Below, piece by piece: positions 1 through 9,092 of a stretch of 64,000 nucleotides of DNA (position 1 is the first letter of the stretch; each line of letters starts with the position of its first letter). This DNA comes from Bacteroidales bacterium (lineage in GTDB: Bacteria > Bacteroidota > Bacteroidia > Bacteroidales > Marinilabiliaceae). The notes below the pieces were generated by a model that worked only from the letters and a program-made list of their open reading frames with translations, was not told where the DNA came from and did not search any database. The stretch covers positions 1 through 64,000 of the forward strand of contig JAKSLF010000005.1 of assembly GCA_024401355.1 (NCBI GenBank). Direction: 5' to 3'. A program made the translations under genes and the position numbers.

Positions 1-713
1 CAGTTGAAAGCCTTGCTTGGCGAGCCGAAAGTGATGCTAATGTCGCGAGCCTCGTTGCTCACGGTAGCAAAAGGCAGATGGCGATGAGGAGCGAAAGTGA
101 GGTCGGCATGAATCTCGTCGGAGAGGACGATAGTGCCGTTCTGCTTACAGATGTGGGCAATGCGAGCGAGTTCGTCGTGTGTCCAAACCCTACCGCCAGG
201 ATTGTGAGGATTGGAGAGGATAAGAATCTTGACACCCTTTATGTCCTGCGCAAATCTGTCGAAGTCGATATAATAACGGTTATCGTCGCCCAGGACCAAT
301 TGGTGACGGACGACATCACGCTTATTGTTGCCCGTGACAAGGAAAAAAGGGTGATAGACAGGCGTGAGCATCATCACTTTGTCGCCCGGCTGCGTGAAAG
401 TCTGAATAGCGAAAGCGATGCCACGGACAATGCCAGGAATGAAAGTAATCTCATCGGGCTTGACAACATATTGATGTTGGGCAGAAAGCCACTCGACAAT
501 CGACGAACGCCACAAAGGATGTGAGGCAGTATAGCCAAGAATCTCATGATTGAGACGAGAGCGAAGGTCGGTCAGGATGAAATCGGGAGTGCGGAAATCC
601 ATATCGGCCACCCAAAGAGGGAGAAGGTCGGTGCGATGCCAGCGATCTTGGAGAACTCCGTACTTGAGGCAGTCGCTATTGCGTCGGTCAATTATTTCGT
701 CAAAATTATACAT
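1..713 (-). CDS. MalY/PatB-type PLP aminotransferase (cystathionine beta-lyase family), 3' part cut off by the window edge
   Basis: Reading the minus strand from the ATG at 713 gives an uninterrupted 237-codon frame that leaves the window. The protein starts MYNFDEIIDRRNSDCLKYG, has the PLWVADMDF motif typical of the MalY/PatB subfamily, then SNPHNPGGRVW and SDEIHADL, and ends at the PLP-lysine region GSPSKAFN near residue 235. The family is fold-type I PLP enzymes that usually cleave C-S bonds in cystathionine or cysteine, or act as aminotransferases; the exact substrate cannot be read here. The gene lies downstream of susD, but a hairpin between them suggests separate transcription. The C-terminal domain is missing only because the window ends. 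Confidence 0.88.
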   Translation of the reverse strand, partial: MYNFDEIIDRRNSDCLKYGVLQDRWHRTDLLPLWVADMDFRTPDFILTDLRSRLNHEILGYTASHPLWRSSIVEWLSAQHQYVVKPDEITFIPGIVRGIAFAIQTFTQPGDKVMMLTPVYHPFFLVTGNNKRDVVRHQLVLGDDNRYYIDFDRFAQDIKGVKILILSNPHNPGGRVWTHDELARIAHICKQNGTIVLSDEIHADLTFAPHRHLPFATVSNEARDISITFGSPSKAFN

Positions 714-741
714 AAAGTCTTGATAATTTGATAAATAAATA

Positions 742-783
742 GAGAACCGACTCTGTATATGAAATACATTGGAATCGGTTCTC
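742..783 (-). terminator. Hairpin downstream of the susD gene
   Basis: GAGAACCGA at 742-750 pairs with TCGGTTCTC at 775-783, with a nested TGTAT/ATACA stem inside. On the minus strand the hairpin is followed by TATTTATTTATC, a weak T-rich tail. It sits between the susD stop and the aminotransferase start, so it would end susD transcription. Confidence 0.6.
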
Positions 784-806
784 CCAACACTTAAAACTTA
801 TAGACT

Positions 807-2462
807 TTAATAACCAGGGTTCTGTTCGATATGGAGGTCCTCACCCGTCAGGCCAGTCGGAATAGGCTGACGATAGTGGCGTCCCTTCACGTTGTTGTAT
901 TTAGCCACGAGGTGCTTATGAATCTTAGCGAAGAAAGAAGAAACCTCGTTACCATCCTTTCCAATAGCGCCTGATGTCGCATAACTATCGTCAAAGTGCT
1001 TGTAATTAGAGACCTGCTGAACAGAAGATATGAGATCCTTCCAGCGGAGGCTATTGAGAAGAGACTTCTGCTCGTAGGTGAACTCATAGTCCCATTCGCG
1101 CTTAATCTGTTCGAACGTTGGAGCAGCTACAGTCTCGATGCCGGCACGCTTACGAAGCTGGTTGAAAGGCTCAGCAGCATCGCTATTTTTACCGAGTTGA
1201 ACGAGAGCTTCGGCCTTGATAAGGAGAACTTCGGCATAACGTATCTCGATGCGGTCGACAGAATTGAAAGTAATCTCGAGATTCTCGGCATTATCATAGC
1301 TCTGGTCAACACCTTTGCCGTTCACTGGAGTATAGACAGGTGAATAGTAAGTATATTCCTTGTTATCTTCAGGGTTGACAAGAGAAGTGAAATAAGTCTT
1401 CGCGAGACGTTTGTCAGTAGGATATTCAGCGAACCAGTCGTCATAGAGATCATCGTCGGCAACCTCAGTATGATTCTCGTTGAAGCCACGTCCGTTCTCG
1501 CCATTGAGGAATGGGAAAGTCCATGAGCAGTGAGTCTGGTGGTTACCCTGAGCATCTGACTTATCGCCATCGTGGTGAATAGTGAAAAGATGTTCGTTGG
1601 TGCCGCGACGGTTGCTTTCGTATTCACGGCCGAAGAGTTTAGCGTAGTCAGGGTCGAGAGCGAGTTTGCCACTAGAGATAACCTTATCGGCATATTCGAC
1701 AGCCTTTTCGAGACGTGAAGCAGTTGTTGTGAAAGCAGGATCCTTTTGTGATGAAGCTATAGCAGCGACCTCGGAAGAGGTAAGAGGATTATCACCCCAG
1801 ATGAGATATGCACGAGAGAGCAGAGCCTGTGCGGCCTGACGTGATGGAGTAACAGGATCGCCATTGAAATCGTTGAGAAGTTCTTCAGCATCAGTAAAGT
1901 CGCTGATAATCTGAGCAAAAACATCATCGATAGACTTACGTTCGGTAGCGCTACCACCAGCCTCGGTATAGACAGGAACCTCGCCCCAAAGCTGTACGAG
2001 ATAGAGATAAGCGAGACCACGAAGGAACTTAGCCTTACCTACAGCGGCATTATAACCCTGAGTAGTAACCTGCTTAGCAGCGTAAGCCTTTTCGATCTCA
2101 GCAATAGCATTATTATCCTCAGTAATGCCGAGGAAAAGATGGTTGAAAACCTTAATCTGGTACCAAGTATCAGGCTGTTGCTCGAAACGGCTGTTAACAG
2201 GTCCTGGTTCATTTTCTTCACCCTCGAACGAAATCAGTTTATTGGAATTAAGTTCGATAATGAAAGAGAATGATGAACTTAGAGGCTGCCAGTGTGAAAA
2301 AGTACCATTAACGGTAGCAAGTGCAGTAGCATCGTCGGTTACAACTTCGGAGATGACACCTACAGGAGTTTCGTTTTTATCATCATCGCATGCAGTAAAT
2401 GAAAAAGCAGCAGTTGAAGCCAATGCTATAAAAGTCAGAATATTACTCTTATTGTTTCTCAT
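807..2462 (-). CDS. SusD/RagB-family nutrient-binding outer membrane lipoprotein (no SusC partner beside it)
   Basis: 551 residues. A signal peptide ends in the lipobox FTAC (Cys25), so the mature protein is a lipoprotein, expected on the outer membrane. The middle carries the SusD TPR-like region (for example AKFLRGLAYLYLVQLWGEVP) and the C-terminal half has EIRYAEVLLIKAEALVQLG and FNQLRKRAGI, both classic SusD/RagB signatures. SusD proteins cap a SusC TonB-dependent porin and bind glycans or peptides. Here no susC lies upstream: the next gene on this strand is uvrC, about 190 bp away. It may be a dispersed SusD that works with a distant porin, or a remnant of a broken pair. The reading frame is intact. 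The ligand cannot be inferred. Confidence 0.9.
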   Translation of the reverse strand: MRNNKSNILTFIALASTAAFSFTACDDDKNETPVGVISEVVTDDATALATVNGTFSHWQPLSSSFSFIIELNSNKLISFEGEENEPGPVNSRFEQQPDTWYQIKVFNHLFLGITEDNNAIAEIEKAYAAKQVTTQGYNAAVGKAKFLRGLAYLYLVQLWGEVPVYTEAGGSATERKSIDDVFAQIISDFTDAEELLNDFNGDPVTPSRQAAQALLSRAYLIWGDNPLTSSEVAAIASSQKDPAFTTTASRLEKAVEYADKVISSGKLALDPDYAKLFGREYESNRRGTNEHLFTIHHDGDKSDAQGNHQTHCSWTFPFLNGENGRGFNENHTEVADDDLYDDWFAEYPTDKRLAKTYFTSLVNPEDNKEYTYYSPVYTPVNGKGVDQSYDNAENLEITFNSVDRIEIRYAEVLLIKAEALVQLGKNSDAAEPFNQLRKRAGIETVAAPTFEQIKREWDYEFTYEQKSLLNSLRWKDLISSVQQVSNYKHFDDSYATSGAIGKDGNEVSSFFAKIHKHLVAKYNNVKGRHYRQPIPTGLTGEDLHIEQNPGY

Positions 2463-2506
2463 ATTGTCTATGTTTTTATGGTTATACTTCCTTTAATTTG
2501 ACAATG

Positions 2507-2514
2507 CAAAGTTA
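2507..2514 (-). promoter_or_regulatory. Bacteroidetes -7 element upstream of susD
   Basis: TAACTTTG on the minus strand matches the Bacteroidetes TAnnTTTG -7 consensus, 45 bp upstream of the susD ATG. No clear -33 TTTG is seen at the expected distance. Confidence 0.5.
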
Positions 2515-2653
2515 CGGTGACAAAGCATGTCAGGAAATAACACAGATGGGTCATATTATATCACACGAATGTGGTATATTAAGCCATGAGAAAAACAAAA
2601 GGAGAGAAAATAACTGATATAACTATATGATATTCAATTAAATAACATTTGGA

Positions 2654-4525
2654 TTAAGAATCCGTTCCACGTGGAACATGAAAATAGTCGTAAACAATTT
2701 TACCCTTTGACTGACCAATAGCGGCAATAAGAGAAGGTAGATCTTGTTTTTCGATATTGGCAACACTCTTGAAAGTATTGAGCAGAGATTCCTTAGTTTT
2801 AGGACCTATACCATTAATAAGGTCGAGAGAAGACTGAAGCATAGACTTACTACGCTTATCACGATGGAAAGTGATAGCGAAGCGGTGAACCTCGTCCTGG
2901 ACACGAGTAAAAAACTTAAAAATCTGGTCGTTTTTACCAATACCAATAGTCTTTGGTGGAAAGCCCAAAAGGAGTTCGCGAGTGCGGTGCTTATTATCCT
3001 TTACGAGGCCCATAATAGTGATATGGAGGCCAAGAGCATCTTCAGTAGCCTGACGTATGACCTCCATCTGACCGATACCACCATCGGCGATTATAATATC
3101 GGGCATCTCCTTGCCTTCATCCTTAAGTCGTGAATATCTACGGTAGACAACCTCATACATAGAAGCATAGTCGTCGGGACCTTCGACAGTCTTGATATTG
3201 AACTTGCGGTATTCATCCTTAGACGGTTTGCAGTCGCGATAGACTACACAAGCAGCGACAGCATTGGTGCCTTGAATATTGGAATTATCGAAACATTCGA
3301 TATGGTGAGGAAGAGACTTCAGATCGAGACATTCCTTAATAGTCTGCATTAATCTCTCTTCGCGGCTATCATTATTCTTGATACCCTCCTGCTTGACAAG
3401 TTCGAGCTTATACATTCGGGCATTCTTTTCGGATAGTTCAAGAAGACTCTTCTTATCACCAGACTGAGGGATAGTAAATTTGACATTATCAAACTGGACA
3501 TCTGGCAGGAAAGGAACTACCACCTCGCGAGCAATCACCCCTACCCTCTCACGGACCTCTTCTATGGCATAAGATAAGATTTCAGCCGGCTCTTCATCAA
3601 GATGATTCTTAAACTCCATAGTAAAAGAATTGATAGTAGAACCATTGACAACCTTGATAAAATTGACAAAGCACGTAGAAGAACGGTTATCGGAGGCAGC
3701 ATCTGATGGACTATTTCTTACAAAAGAAAAGACATCGACAGTAAGAGCCGAATTGACAGAAACCGTTGAACGGGACTGATAATTGCTCAAAACATCGACC
3801 TTCTTCTTAATCTCCTGAGCCTTTTCGAATTCGAGAGCCTCGGCATAATCGAACATTTGCTGTTTATAGGCACGAATAACAGCAAGAGAATTGCCACGAA
3901 GAACATCCTTAATATCGGCAATATAGGAATTATATGTATCAGAGTCAATTTCGCCAATACATGGTCCGCAACAATTCTTAATATGATAGTTGAGGCAAAC
4001 CTTATACTTTGCCTGCCATATCTTTTCACGAGAAAGGTCGAGCGAACAATTGCGGATAGGATAGAGCTTTTTGAGCATATCGAGAATAGCCCTAACTTGC
4101 GTTATAGAAGAGTAAGGACCATAGTAGTAGCTGCCATCTCTAACAACATTACGAGTTAGAAAAACACGTGGAAAAGGCTCATTCTTGATAACAATCCAAG
4201 GATATGTTTTACCATCCTTTAGAAGAATATTATAATGAGGCTGGAGTTTCTTAATCAGGTTATTTTCAAGAATAAAAGCATCATTCTCGGAATTGACAAC
4301 AATATGCTTGATATTACAAATCTTGCTGACAAGAATACGAGTTTTGAGATTATGGTTTTTATTCATAAAGTAAGACGAAACCCTACGCTTAAGGTTTTTC
4401 GCCTTACCTACATAAATAATCTTATCGTTTTCGTTGAAATATTGATATACACCTGGCAACTCTGGCAGAACCTCCACCAAAGAACGCAAATAAGAGAGTC
4501 TTTCAGAATCAGAAGTGTATTTCAT
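2654..4525 (-). CDS. uvrC: UvrABC system protein C (excinuclease subunit C)
   Basis: 623 residues, usual UvrC length. UvrC makes both incisions around DNA lesions in nucleotide excision repair. The GIY-YIG nuclease domain is at about 23-55 (GVYQYF... IIYVGKAKNLKRRV). A Cys cluster (Cys160, Cys177, Cys185/186 and Cys189) corresponds to the Fe-S motif described for UvrC. The UVR helical hairpin that contacts UvrB is at about 213-248 (EALEFEKAQEIKKKVDVL). The RNase H-like 5' incision domain follows (CFDNSNIQGTNAVAACVV), and the C-terminal helix-hairpin-helix contains LINGIGPKTKESLL. The start lies 5 bp after the ade stop, so the two are probably co-transcribed. A parS palindrome is embedded in the last codons. 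Confidence 0.97.
   Translation of the reverse strand: MKYTSDSERLSYLRSLVEVLPELPGVYQYFNENDKIIYVGKAKNLKRRVSSYFMNKNHNLKTRILVSKICNIKHIVVNSENDAFILENNLIKKLQPHYNILLKDGKTYPWIVIKNEPFPRVFLTRNVVRDGSYYYGPYSSITQVRAILDMLKKLYPIRNCSLDLSREKIWQAKYKVCLNYHIKNCCGPCIGEIDSDTYNSYIADIKDVLRGNSLAVIRAYKQQMFDYAEALEFEKAQEIKKKVDVLSNYQSRSTVSVNSALTVDVFSFVRNSPSDAASDNRSSTCFVNFIKVVNGSTINSFTMEFKNHLDEEPAEILSYAIEEVRERVGVIAREVVVPFLPDVQFDNVKFTIPQSGDKKSLLELSEKNARMYKLELVKQEGIKNNDSREERLMQTIKECLDLKSLPHHIECFDNSNIQGTNAVAACVVYRDCKPSKDEYRKFNIKTVEGPDDYASMYEVVYRRYSRLKDEGKEMPDIIIADGGIGQMEVIRQATEDALGLHITIMGLVKDNKHRTRELLLGFPPKTIGIGKNDQIFKFFTRVQDEVHRFAITFHRDKRSKSMLQSSLDLINGIGPKTKESLLNTFKSVANIEKQDLPSLIAAIGQSKGKIVYDYFHVPRGTDS
2664..2677. promoter_or_regulatory. 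parS-like centromere site (copy 1) inside the 3' end of uvrC
   Basis: Perfect 14-bp palindrome GTTCCACGTGGAAC, identical to the core parS sequence bound by chromosomal ParB in many bacteria. It lies within the last codons of uvrC, where it encodes part of the C-terminal residues HVPRGT. Two more perfect copies occur at 6223 and 17853. Confidence 0.85.
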
Positions 4526-4530
4526 ATCAT

Positions 4531-6177
4531 TTAGACAAAAAGATCGACAAACTTAAACTGTTGAACATCGAAGAGACCTTTATCGCCAAGCTTAAGTTTA
4601 GGAATAACAAGCAGCGACATAAAAGCCATAGTCATAAAAGGAGACTGTAATGAAACACTACAATTATTCTTAGCAAAATCGAGCAGAGAGAGATAATCGT
4701 CGGCAACATCATTGAAATCAGAGTCAGTCATAATACCTGCAACAGGCAAAGGCAAATGCTTAAGAGAATCTCCGTCGGTAAGAGCAATTCCACCCTTGGA
4801 ATTGAAAAGAGCGTTAGCAACCCTAACCATAGAAGAGTCATCAGCACCAATAACTACAACATTATGACTATCGTGAGCGATAGAAGAAGCCATAGCGCCA
4901 CGCTTCAAACCGACACCCTTGATGAAACCAACAGAGACAGGAGCAAAAGAGTAGCGATTGATAACAGCAATCTTGAGAATATCGTCGTCGAGTGAAGGAT
5001 AAACCTCTTGACCAATGGAAAAACCATGGTTCCACAGGTACTCATCAGTAAGCAGTTGTCCTTCGTTGGCAACGATAACCCTTACGGAATTAGTCTTTGC
5101 TAAGACAGAAAAATCGGATATGTTTAATTTTCTATCAATAAAGTTATTAATAGGAGTTACCTTAAGTGTTTGTTTATTATATTCTAAAGCACTATCATAG
5201 ACACATTTACCATTAATAAAAGTCTGATTAACAGCAAAATCATGAAGGTTATTGAATACAACAAAATCGGCCTTGTCACCTATTTTAAGGCAACCGACAT
5301 CCAACTTATAATGCTTGACAGCATTGACAAGAGAGGCTTTATAGACATCGAAAATAGAGATATTATTATCAGCGGCAAGCTTAAGAAAACGGCTAATATA
5401 ACCTCTAGAACGAATATCATCGGGATGAGCATCATCGGTACAAAGCATCAACATATCAATCCACTTGCCATTATCGACAAAGAAGAGATCTTTTAGAGCA
5501 TCAAAATTGCGAGCCGAGCTACCCTCTCGGATTTGGATCATCATGCCAAGATTAAGCTTTTCCAAAGCCTCATTAACGTTAGAGCATTCATGATCGGTAG
5601 AAATGCCGGCAGAGACATACTGTTGGAGTTGTTCACCTGTCAGTCCAGGAACATGTCCATCGATAGGTTTTCCAGCATTCTTAAAAAGATTGATTTCATC
5701 TTCAACATTTTTATCATGAAAGAGGACTCCAGGAAAATTCATCATTTCGGCCAAAGCGACAGACCTGTCGACAAGGCCATCCATATCTGAAGCATTAAAG
5801 CTGGATCCATTGGTTTCGAAAGGAGTAGCAGGAACACATGATGGCAGAGCAAAGAAGAACTTATAGTCGGACAACTGAGCATCGTTCATCATAAACTCTA
5901 CACCTTTGCGGCCGAGAACGTTGGCAATTTCGTGAGGATCGCAAACAGAAGCAACATTACCATATCTTACGGCCATATCGGCAAAACGACGAGGAGTAAG
6001 CATAGAACTTTCGATATGAACATGAGAATCTACAAGACCGGGAGCAATATACCTCTCGCCTACCCTTTCGTTATCGTCGATAACCTCGATATTCTTGATA
6101 ATATTACCATCGATGAGAATACTACCATAAAATATACGTCGAGAATGAATGTCGACAATATTACCTAGTATTTTCAT
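4531..6177 (-). CDS. ade: Adenine deaminase
   Basis: 548 residues, normal for the Ade family. Ade is a cytosolic metal-dependent amidohydrolase that converts adenine to hypoxanthine and ammonia for purine salvage. The metal-binding amidohydrolase motif GLVDSHVHIESSM is at about residues 48-60, followed by the family signature CDPHEIANVLG. DGHVPGL and TDDAHPDDIRSRGY mark further metal and active-site strands. The C-terminal adenine deaminase domain carries HDSHNVVVIGAD. The gene lies between mnmG and uvrC on the same strand, with a parS site in the spacer to mnmG and 5 bp to uvrC. Confidence 0.96.
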   Translation of the reverse strand: MKILGNIVDIHSRRIFYGSILIDGNIIKNIEVIDDNERVGERYIAPGLVDSHVHIESSMLTPRRFADMAVRYGNVASVCDPHEIANVLGRKGVEFMMNDAQLSDYKFFFALPSCVPATPFETNGSSFNASDMDGLVDRSVALAEMMNFPGVLFHDKNVEDEINLFKNAGKPIDGHVPGLTGEQLQQYVSAGISTDHECSNVNEALEKLNLGMMIQIREGSSARNFDALKDLFFVDNGKWIDMLMLCTDDAHPDDIRSRGYISRFLKLAADNNISIFDVYKASLVNAVKHYKLDVGCLKIGDKADFVVFNNLHDFAVNQTFINGKCVYDSALEYNKQTLKVTPINNFIDRKLNISDFSVLAKTNSVRVIVANEGQLLTDEYLWNHGFSIGQEVYPSLDDDILKIAVINRYSFAPVSVGFIKGVGLKRGAMASSIAHDSHNVVVIGADDSSMVRVANALFNSKGGIALTDGDSLKHLPLPVAGIMTDSDFNDVADDYLSLLDFAKNNCSVSLQSPFMTMAFMSLLVIPKLKLGDKGLFDVQQFKFVDLFV

Positions 6178-6221
6178 ATAAATATTGATATTTAATTATA
6201 ATGCCACAAGAATACATTATA

Positions 6222-6237
6222 TGTTCCACGTGGAACA
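6222..6237. promoter_or_regulatory. parS-like centromere site (copy 2) between mnmG and ade
   Basis: Perfect 16-bp palindrome TGTTCCACGTGGAACA (core 6223-6236) in the 67-bp intergenic spacer. It is the full-length form known from parS sites of, for example, pseudomonads. An intergenic position with no coding constraint makes it a good ParB-binding candidate. Confidence 0.88.
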
Positions 6238-6244
6238 ATAAAAG

Positions 6245-8122
6245 CTAATGTCCCAAAAGAACAAGCAAAATAGATATATCAGCAGGTGAAACACCAGGAA
6301 TGCGACGAGCTTGACTAATATTGACAGGATCAATCTTTGTAAGCTTTTCACGAGCCTCAAAACTAAGAGCATTGAGTTCTTTATAGTTGAAACGTCCACG
6401 AAGATTGATATACTCGAGACGGTTAAGCTTTTCAGCTGCCTGTTTTTCACGGTTGATATAACCAGAGTACTTAATATCTATTTCGACAGAATCGAGAACT
6501 TCATTTCTTAAAGAGTGGGGAATCTTATCGACCTTAGACTTAAGATCAGGAAATTCATCAACAAGATCGAATATAGTAATCTGAGGTCGTAGAAGTATCT
6601 GATCGAGACGGTGTGAAAACTGAAGCTTATCAGTACCCTTTCGTTCAAGAAAATCAGCAGATGATTCAGGAGTAACCTTTTTCCATGAAAGGAAATCCTT
6701 AATAATAGACTTATGCTTTTGTTTCAACTCATAATGAGACATACGCTCATCATTTACAAGACCGATAGCACGACCAATAGGAGTTAAACGCTCATCAGCA
6801 TTATCCTGACGAAGAAGAATACGATATTCAGCACGTGAAGTAAACATACGATAAGGTTCGTCGACACCCTTAGTAACTAAATCATCGATAAGTACTCCGA
6901 TATAAGCCTCATCACGGCGAAGAATCAAAGGATCGAGTCCGTTGACCTTTCGAGCGGCATTAATTCCAGCTATAAGTCCTTGACCGGCAGCCTCTTCATA
7001 GCCAGTAGTACCATTGACCTGTCCGGCCATAAAGAGAGACTTTACGACCTTAGACTCAAGAGAACTTTCGAGTTGAGTTGGGTCAAAATAATCATATTCA
7101 ATAGCATAGCCAGGTCGATAAATGAATGCATCTTCAAGACCATCTATCTTTTTTATAGCATCGAACTGTACATTAAGAGGAAGAGAGCTACTAAAACCAT
7201 TGAGATAATACTCTACGGTTTGTGTACCTTCGGGTTCGAGGAATAACTGATGACGATCCTTATCCTCGAAATTGACAATCTTAGTTTCGATGCTTGGGCA
7301 ATAGCGAGGACCCTTAGACTTTATAGTACCATTGAAAAGAGGAGAATCAGGAAGTGAATCGCGAAGAATCTTATGAACCTCCTGGTTAGTATAAGTGATA
7401 TAACAAGGAAGCTGTTTCAGTTCCTTATTACTAATAGGCATATAAGAAAAATGGTAGCCATTATCTTCGGAAGGTTGCTCAGTAGTCTTACTAAAATTAA
7501 TAGTACGTCCATCGATGCGAACAGGAGTACCAGTCTTCATTCGGTCGATGCGGACACCAAGTTTACATAACTGAGTGTTTATGCCGCCCGTAGAAGAATC
7601 GGCCATGCGTCCTCCTTCGAAATTTACGTTTCCGATATGAATAAGACCATTTAAGAATGTTCCGGCAGTAATTATAACAGCTTTTGCTTTAAAATTAACA
7701 TTTTCTTTGGTATGAACGCCATGAACCTCACCATTTTCGACAATTAAACCGTCAACAGAGTCCTGCCACATGTAAAGATTAGGAAGAGACTCAAGAATAG
7801 AACGCCAAACTAAAGAAAACTGAGTTTTGTCACACTGAGATCGTGGGGACCACATAGCTGGTCCCTTAGACTGATTAAGCATACGAAACTGGATAGAAGT
7901 ACGGTCGGTAACAATACCAGTATAACCACCGAGAGCATCAATCTCACGAACAATCTGTCCCTTGGCAATACCACCAATAGCAGGATTGCATGACATAGAA
8001 GCAATCTTAGTAAGATCAAGAGTAATAAGAAGAGTCTTACAACCTAAATTGGCAGATGCTGCTGCGGCCTCACAACCAGCGTGGCCAGCACCAACTACAA
8101 TGACATCATATTCAAAAGTCAT
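6245..8122 (-). CDS. mnmG: tRNA uridine 5-carboxymethylaminomethyl modification enzyme MnmG (GidA)
   Basis: 625 residues, full length. MnmG works with the GTPase MnmE to install the cmnm5 group on wobble uridine 34 of several tRNAs, using FAD and NADH. The N-terminal FAD-binding motif is VIVVGAGHAGCEAA at about 8-21. The signatures SCNPAIGGIAKGQIVREIDALGG and, later, MAGQVNGTTGYEEAAGQGL are both present. The C-terminal helical domain has TSRAEYRILLRQDNADERLT and ends with ARRIPGVSPADISILLVLLG. Nearness of gidA/mnmG to the replication origin is common in bacteria and agrees with the parS and oriC signals here. Confidence 0.98.
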   Translation of the reverse strand: MTFEYDVIVVGAGHAGCEAAAASANLGCKTLLITLDLTKIASMSCNPAIGGIAKGQIVREIDALGGYTGIVTDRTSIQFRMLNQSKGPAMWSPRSQCDKTQFSLVWRSILESLPNLYMWQDSVDGLIVENGEVHGVHTKENVNFKAKAVIITAGTFLNGLIHIGNVNFEGGRMADSSTGGINTQLCKLGVRIDRMKTGTPVRIDGRTINFSKTTEQPSEDNGYHFSYMPISNKELKQLPCYITYTNQEVHKILRDSLPDSPLFNGTIKSKGPRYCPSIETKIVNFEDKDRHQLFLEPEGTQTVEYYLNGFSSSLPLNVQFDAIKKIDGLEDAFIYRPGYAIEYDYFDPTQLESSLESKVVKSLFMAGQVNGTTGYEEAAGQGLIAGINAARKVNGLDPLILRRDEAYIGVLIDDLVTKGVDEPYRMFTSRAEYRILLRQDNADERLTPIGRAIGLVNDERMSHYELKQKHKSIIKDFLSWKKVTPESSADFLERKGTDKLQFSHRLDQILLRPQITIFDLVDEFPDLKSKVDKIPHSLRNEVLDSVEIDIKYSGYINREKQAAEKLNRLEYINLRGRFNYKELNALSFEAREKLTKIDPVNISQARRIPGVSPADISILLVLLGH

Positions 8123-8170
8123 TAAGCAGTACTTTTAATAGATTAAAGAATATAAATAACTAGAAATCAA

Positions 8171-8611
8171 TTATTTGTCAACAATAGAAGACTTAAGTTG
8201 AGAAAGCATTTTGAGAGCTTTATCTTCAGCAGCTCTCATTTTCTTCTCATCAGCAGGAGCCTTATCCTTGAGACCACATAGATGGAGAATACCATGAATG
8301 ACAACACGATGTAATTCATCCTCGTAAGAGCCGCTAAACAGCTCAGAATTAGATTTTACGGTATCAACTGATATAAACATATCTCCAGAAAGGATATCAC
8401 CTTCAACGTAGTCAAAAGTGATAATATCAGTATAATAATCGTGTTGTAGGAATTCGATATTTGTTGCAAGAATCTTTTCATCATTACAAAAGATATAACA
8501 AATATCTCCGAGCTTATAATTGTATGATTCAGCTACTTGCTTAATCCATTTCTTAATAAGGCGACGTTCTTTGAGACGTGCATTAACCTCTTCTTCAACA
8601 AAAGTAATCAT
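8171..8611 (-). CDS. ybeY: Endoribonuclease YbeY (16S rRNA maturation)
   Basis: 146 residues. YbeY is a zinc-dependent endoribonuclease required for 16S rRNA 3' processing and ribosome quality control. The metal motif begins VVIHGILHLCGLKDK. The first two histidines (HGILH) fit the family, while the third position reads GLKDK rather than the GxDH of proteobacterial enzymes; I recall this variant from Bacteroidetes homologues. An acidic KKMRAAEDKAL segment follows. The gene lies 5 bp downstream of the RsbW-like ATPase gene and 48 bp upstream of mnmG on the same strand, so one transcript is likely. Confidence 0.92.
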   Translation of the reverse strand: MITFVEEEVNARLKERRLIKKWIKQVAESYNYKLGDICYIFCNDEKILATNIEFLQHDYYTDIITFDYVEGDILSGDMFISVDTVKSNSELFSGSYEDELHRVVIHGILHLCGLKDKAPADEKKMRAAEDKALKMLSQLKSSIVDK

Positions 8612-8616
8612 TAGAA

Positions 8617-9036
8617 CTATCCCTCCGTCAAATTGAAAGTAAGCTTAACTGTTCTACCTTCATTTGAATACTCAACATTGTCGGCCATGTGACGCATGAG
8701 GAAAATGCCACGACCACAATCTTTTTCTAGATTTTCGGGAGCAGTTGGATCGGGAAAAGAATCAGGATCGAAAGGATCACCTTCATTAGAAATGGTATAT
8801 TCGATAATATTATCGTCGATAAGGTAATGAACGATAACTTTCTTATTAGGGTCCAGGTTATTGCCGTGAACGATAGCATTATTTAGTGCTTCAACAACAG
8901 CGAGCAATAATTTACCATAAACCTCATCGTTAAATGAGCATAGCGCTGACTGGTTATCAATCAGTTTTTCAATAGTACTAATATTCTGAAGATCAGAAGT
9001 TAGTTCTATCGTATCGTCTATGTGTATTTTACTCAT
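8617..9036 (-). CDS. RsbW/SpoIIAB-like ATP-binding regulatory protein (HATPase_c)
   Basis: 139 residues, a single GHKL-type ATPase domain. The N box is LLAVVEALNNAIVHGN, the G1 region is ISNEGDPFDPDSFP, and the G2 region is KDCGRGIFLMRHMAD. Such stand-alone domains act as anti-sigma or anti-anti-sigma switch kinases in Firmicutes. In Bacteroidetes a homologue is usually found beside ybeY, but its partner is not established. No STAS-domain antagonist or sigma factor is encoded nearby, so the target is unknown. The gene is upstream of ybeY by 5 bp. Confidence 0.85.
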   Translation of the reverse strand: MSKIHIDDTIELTSDLQNISTIEKLIDNQSALCSFNDEVYGKLLLAVVEALNNAIVHGNNLDPNKKVIVHYLIDDNIIEYTISNEGDPFDPDSFPDPTAPENLEKDCGRGIFLMRHMADNVEYSNEGRTVKLTFNLTEG

Positions 9037-9092
9037 TATCTAACGTGTTTGATTATTAATACGTGATTAATGAAGATTAGGTTACAAAACAA

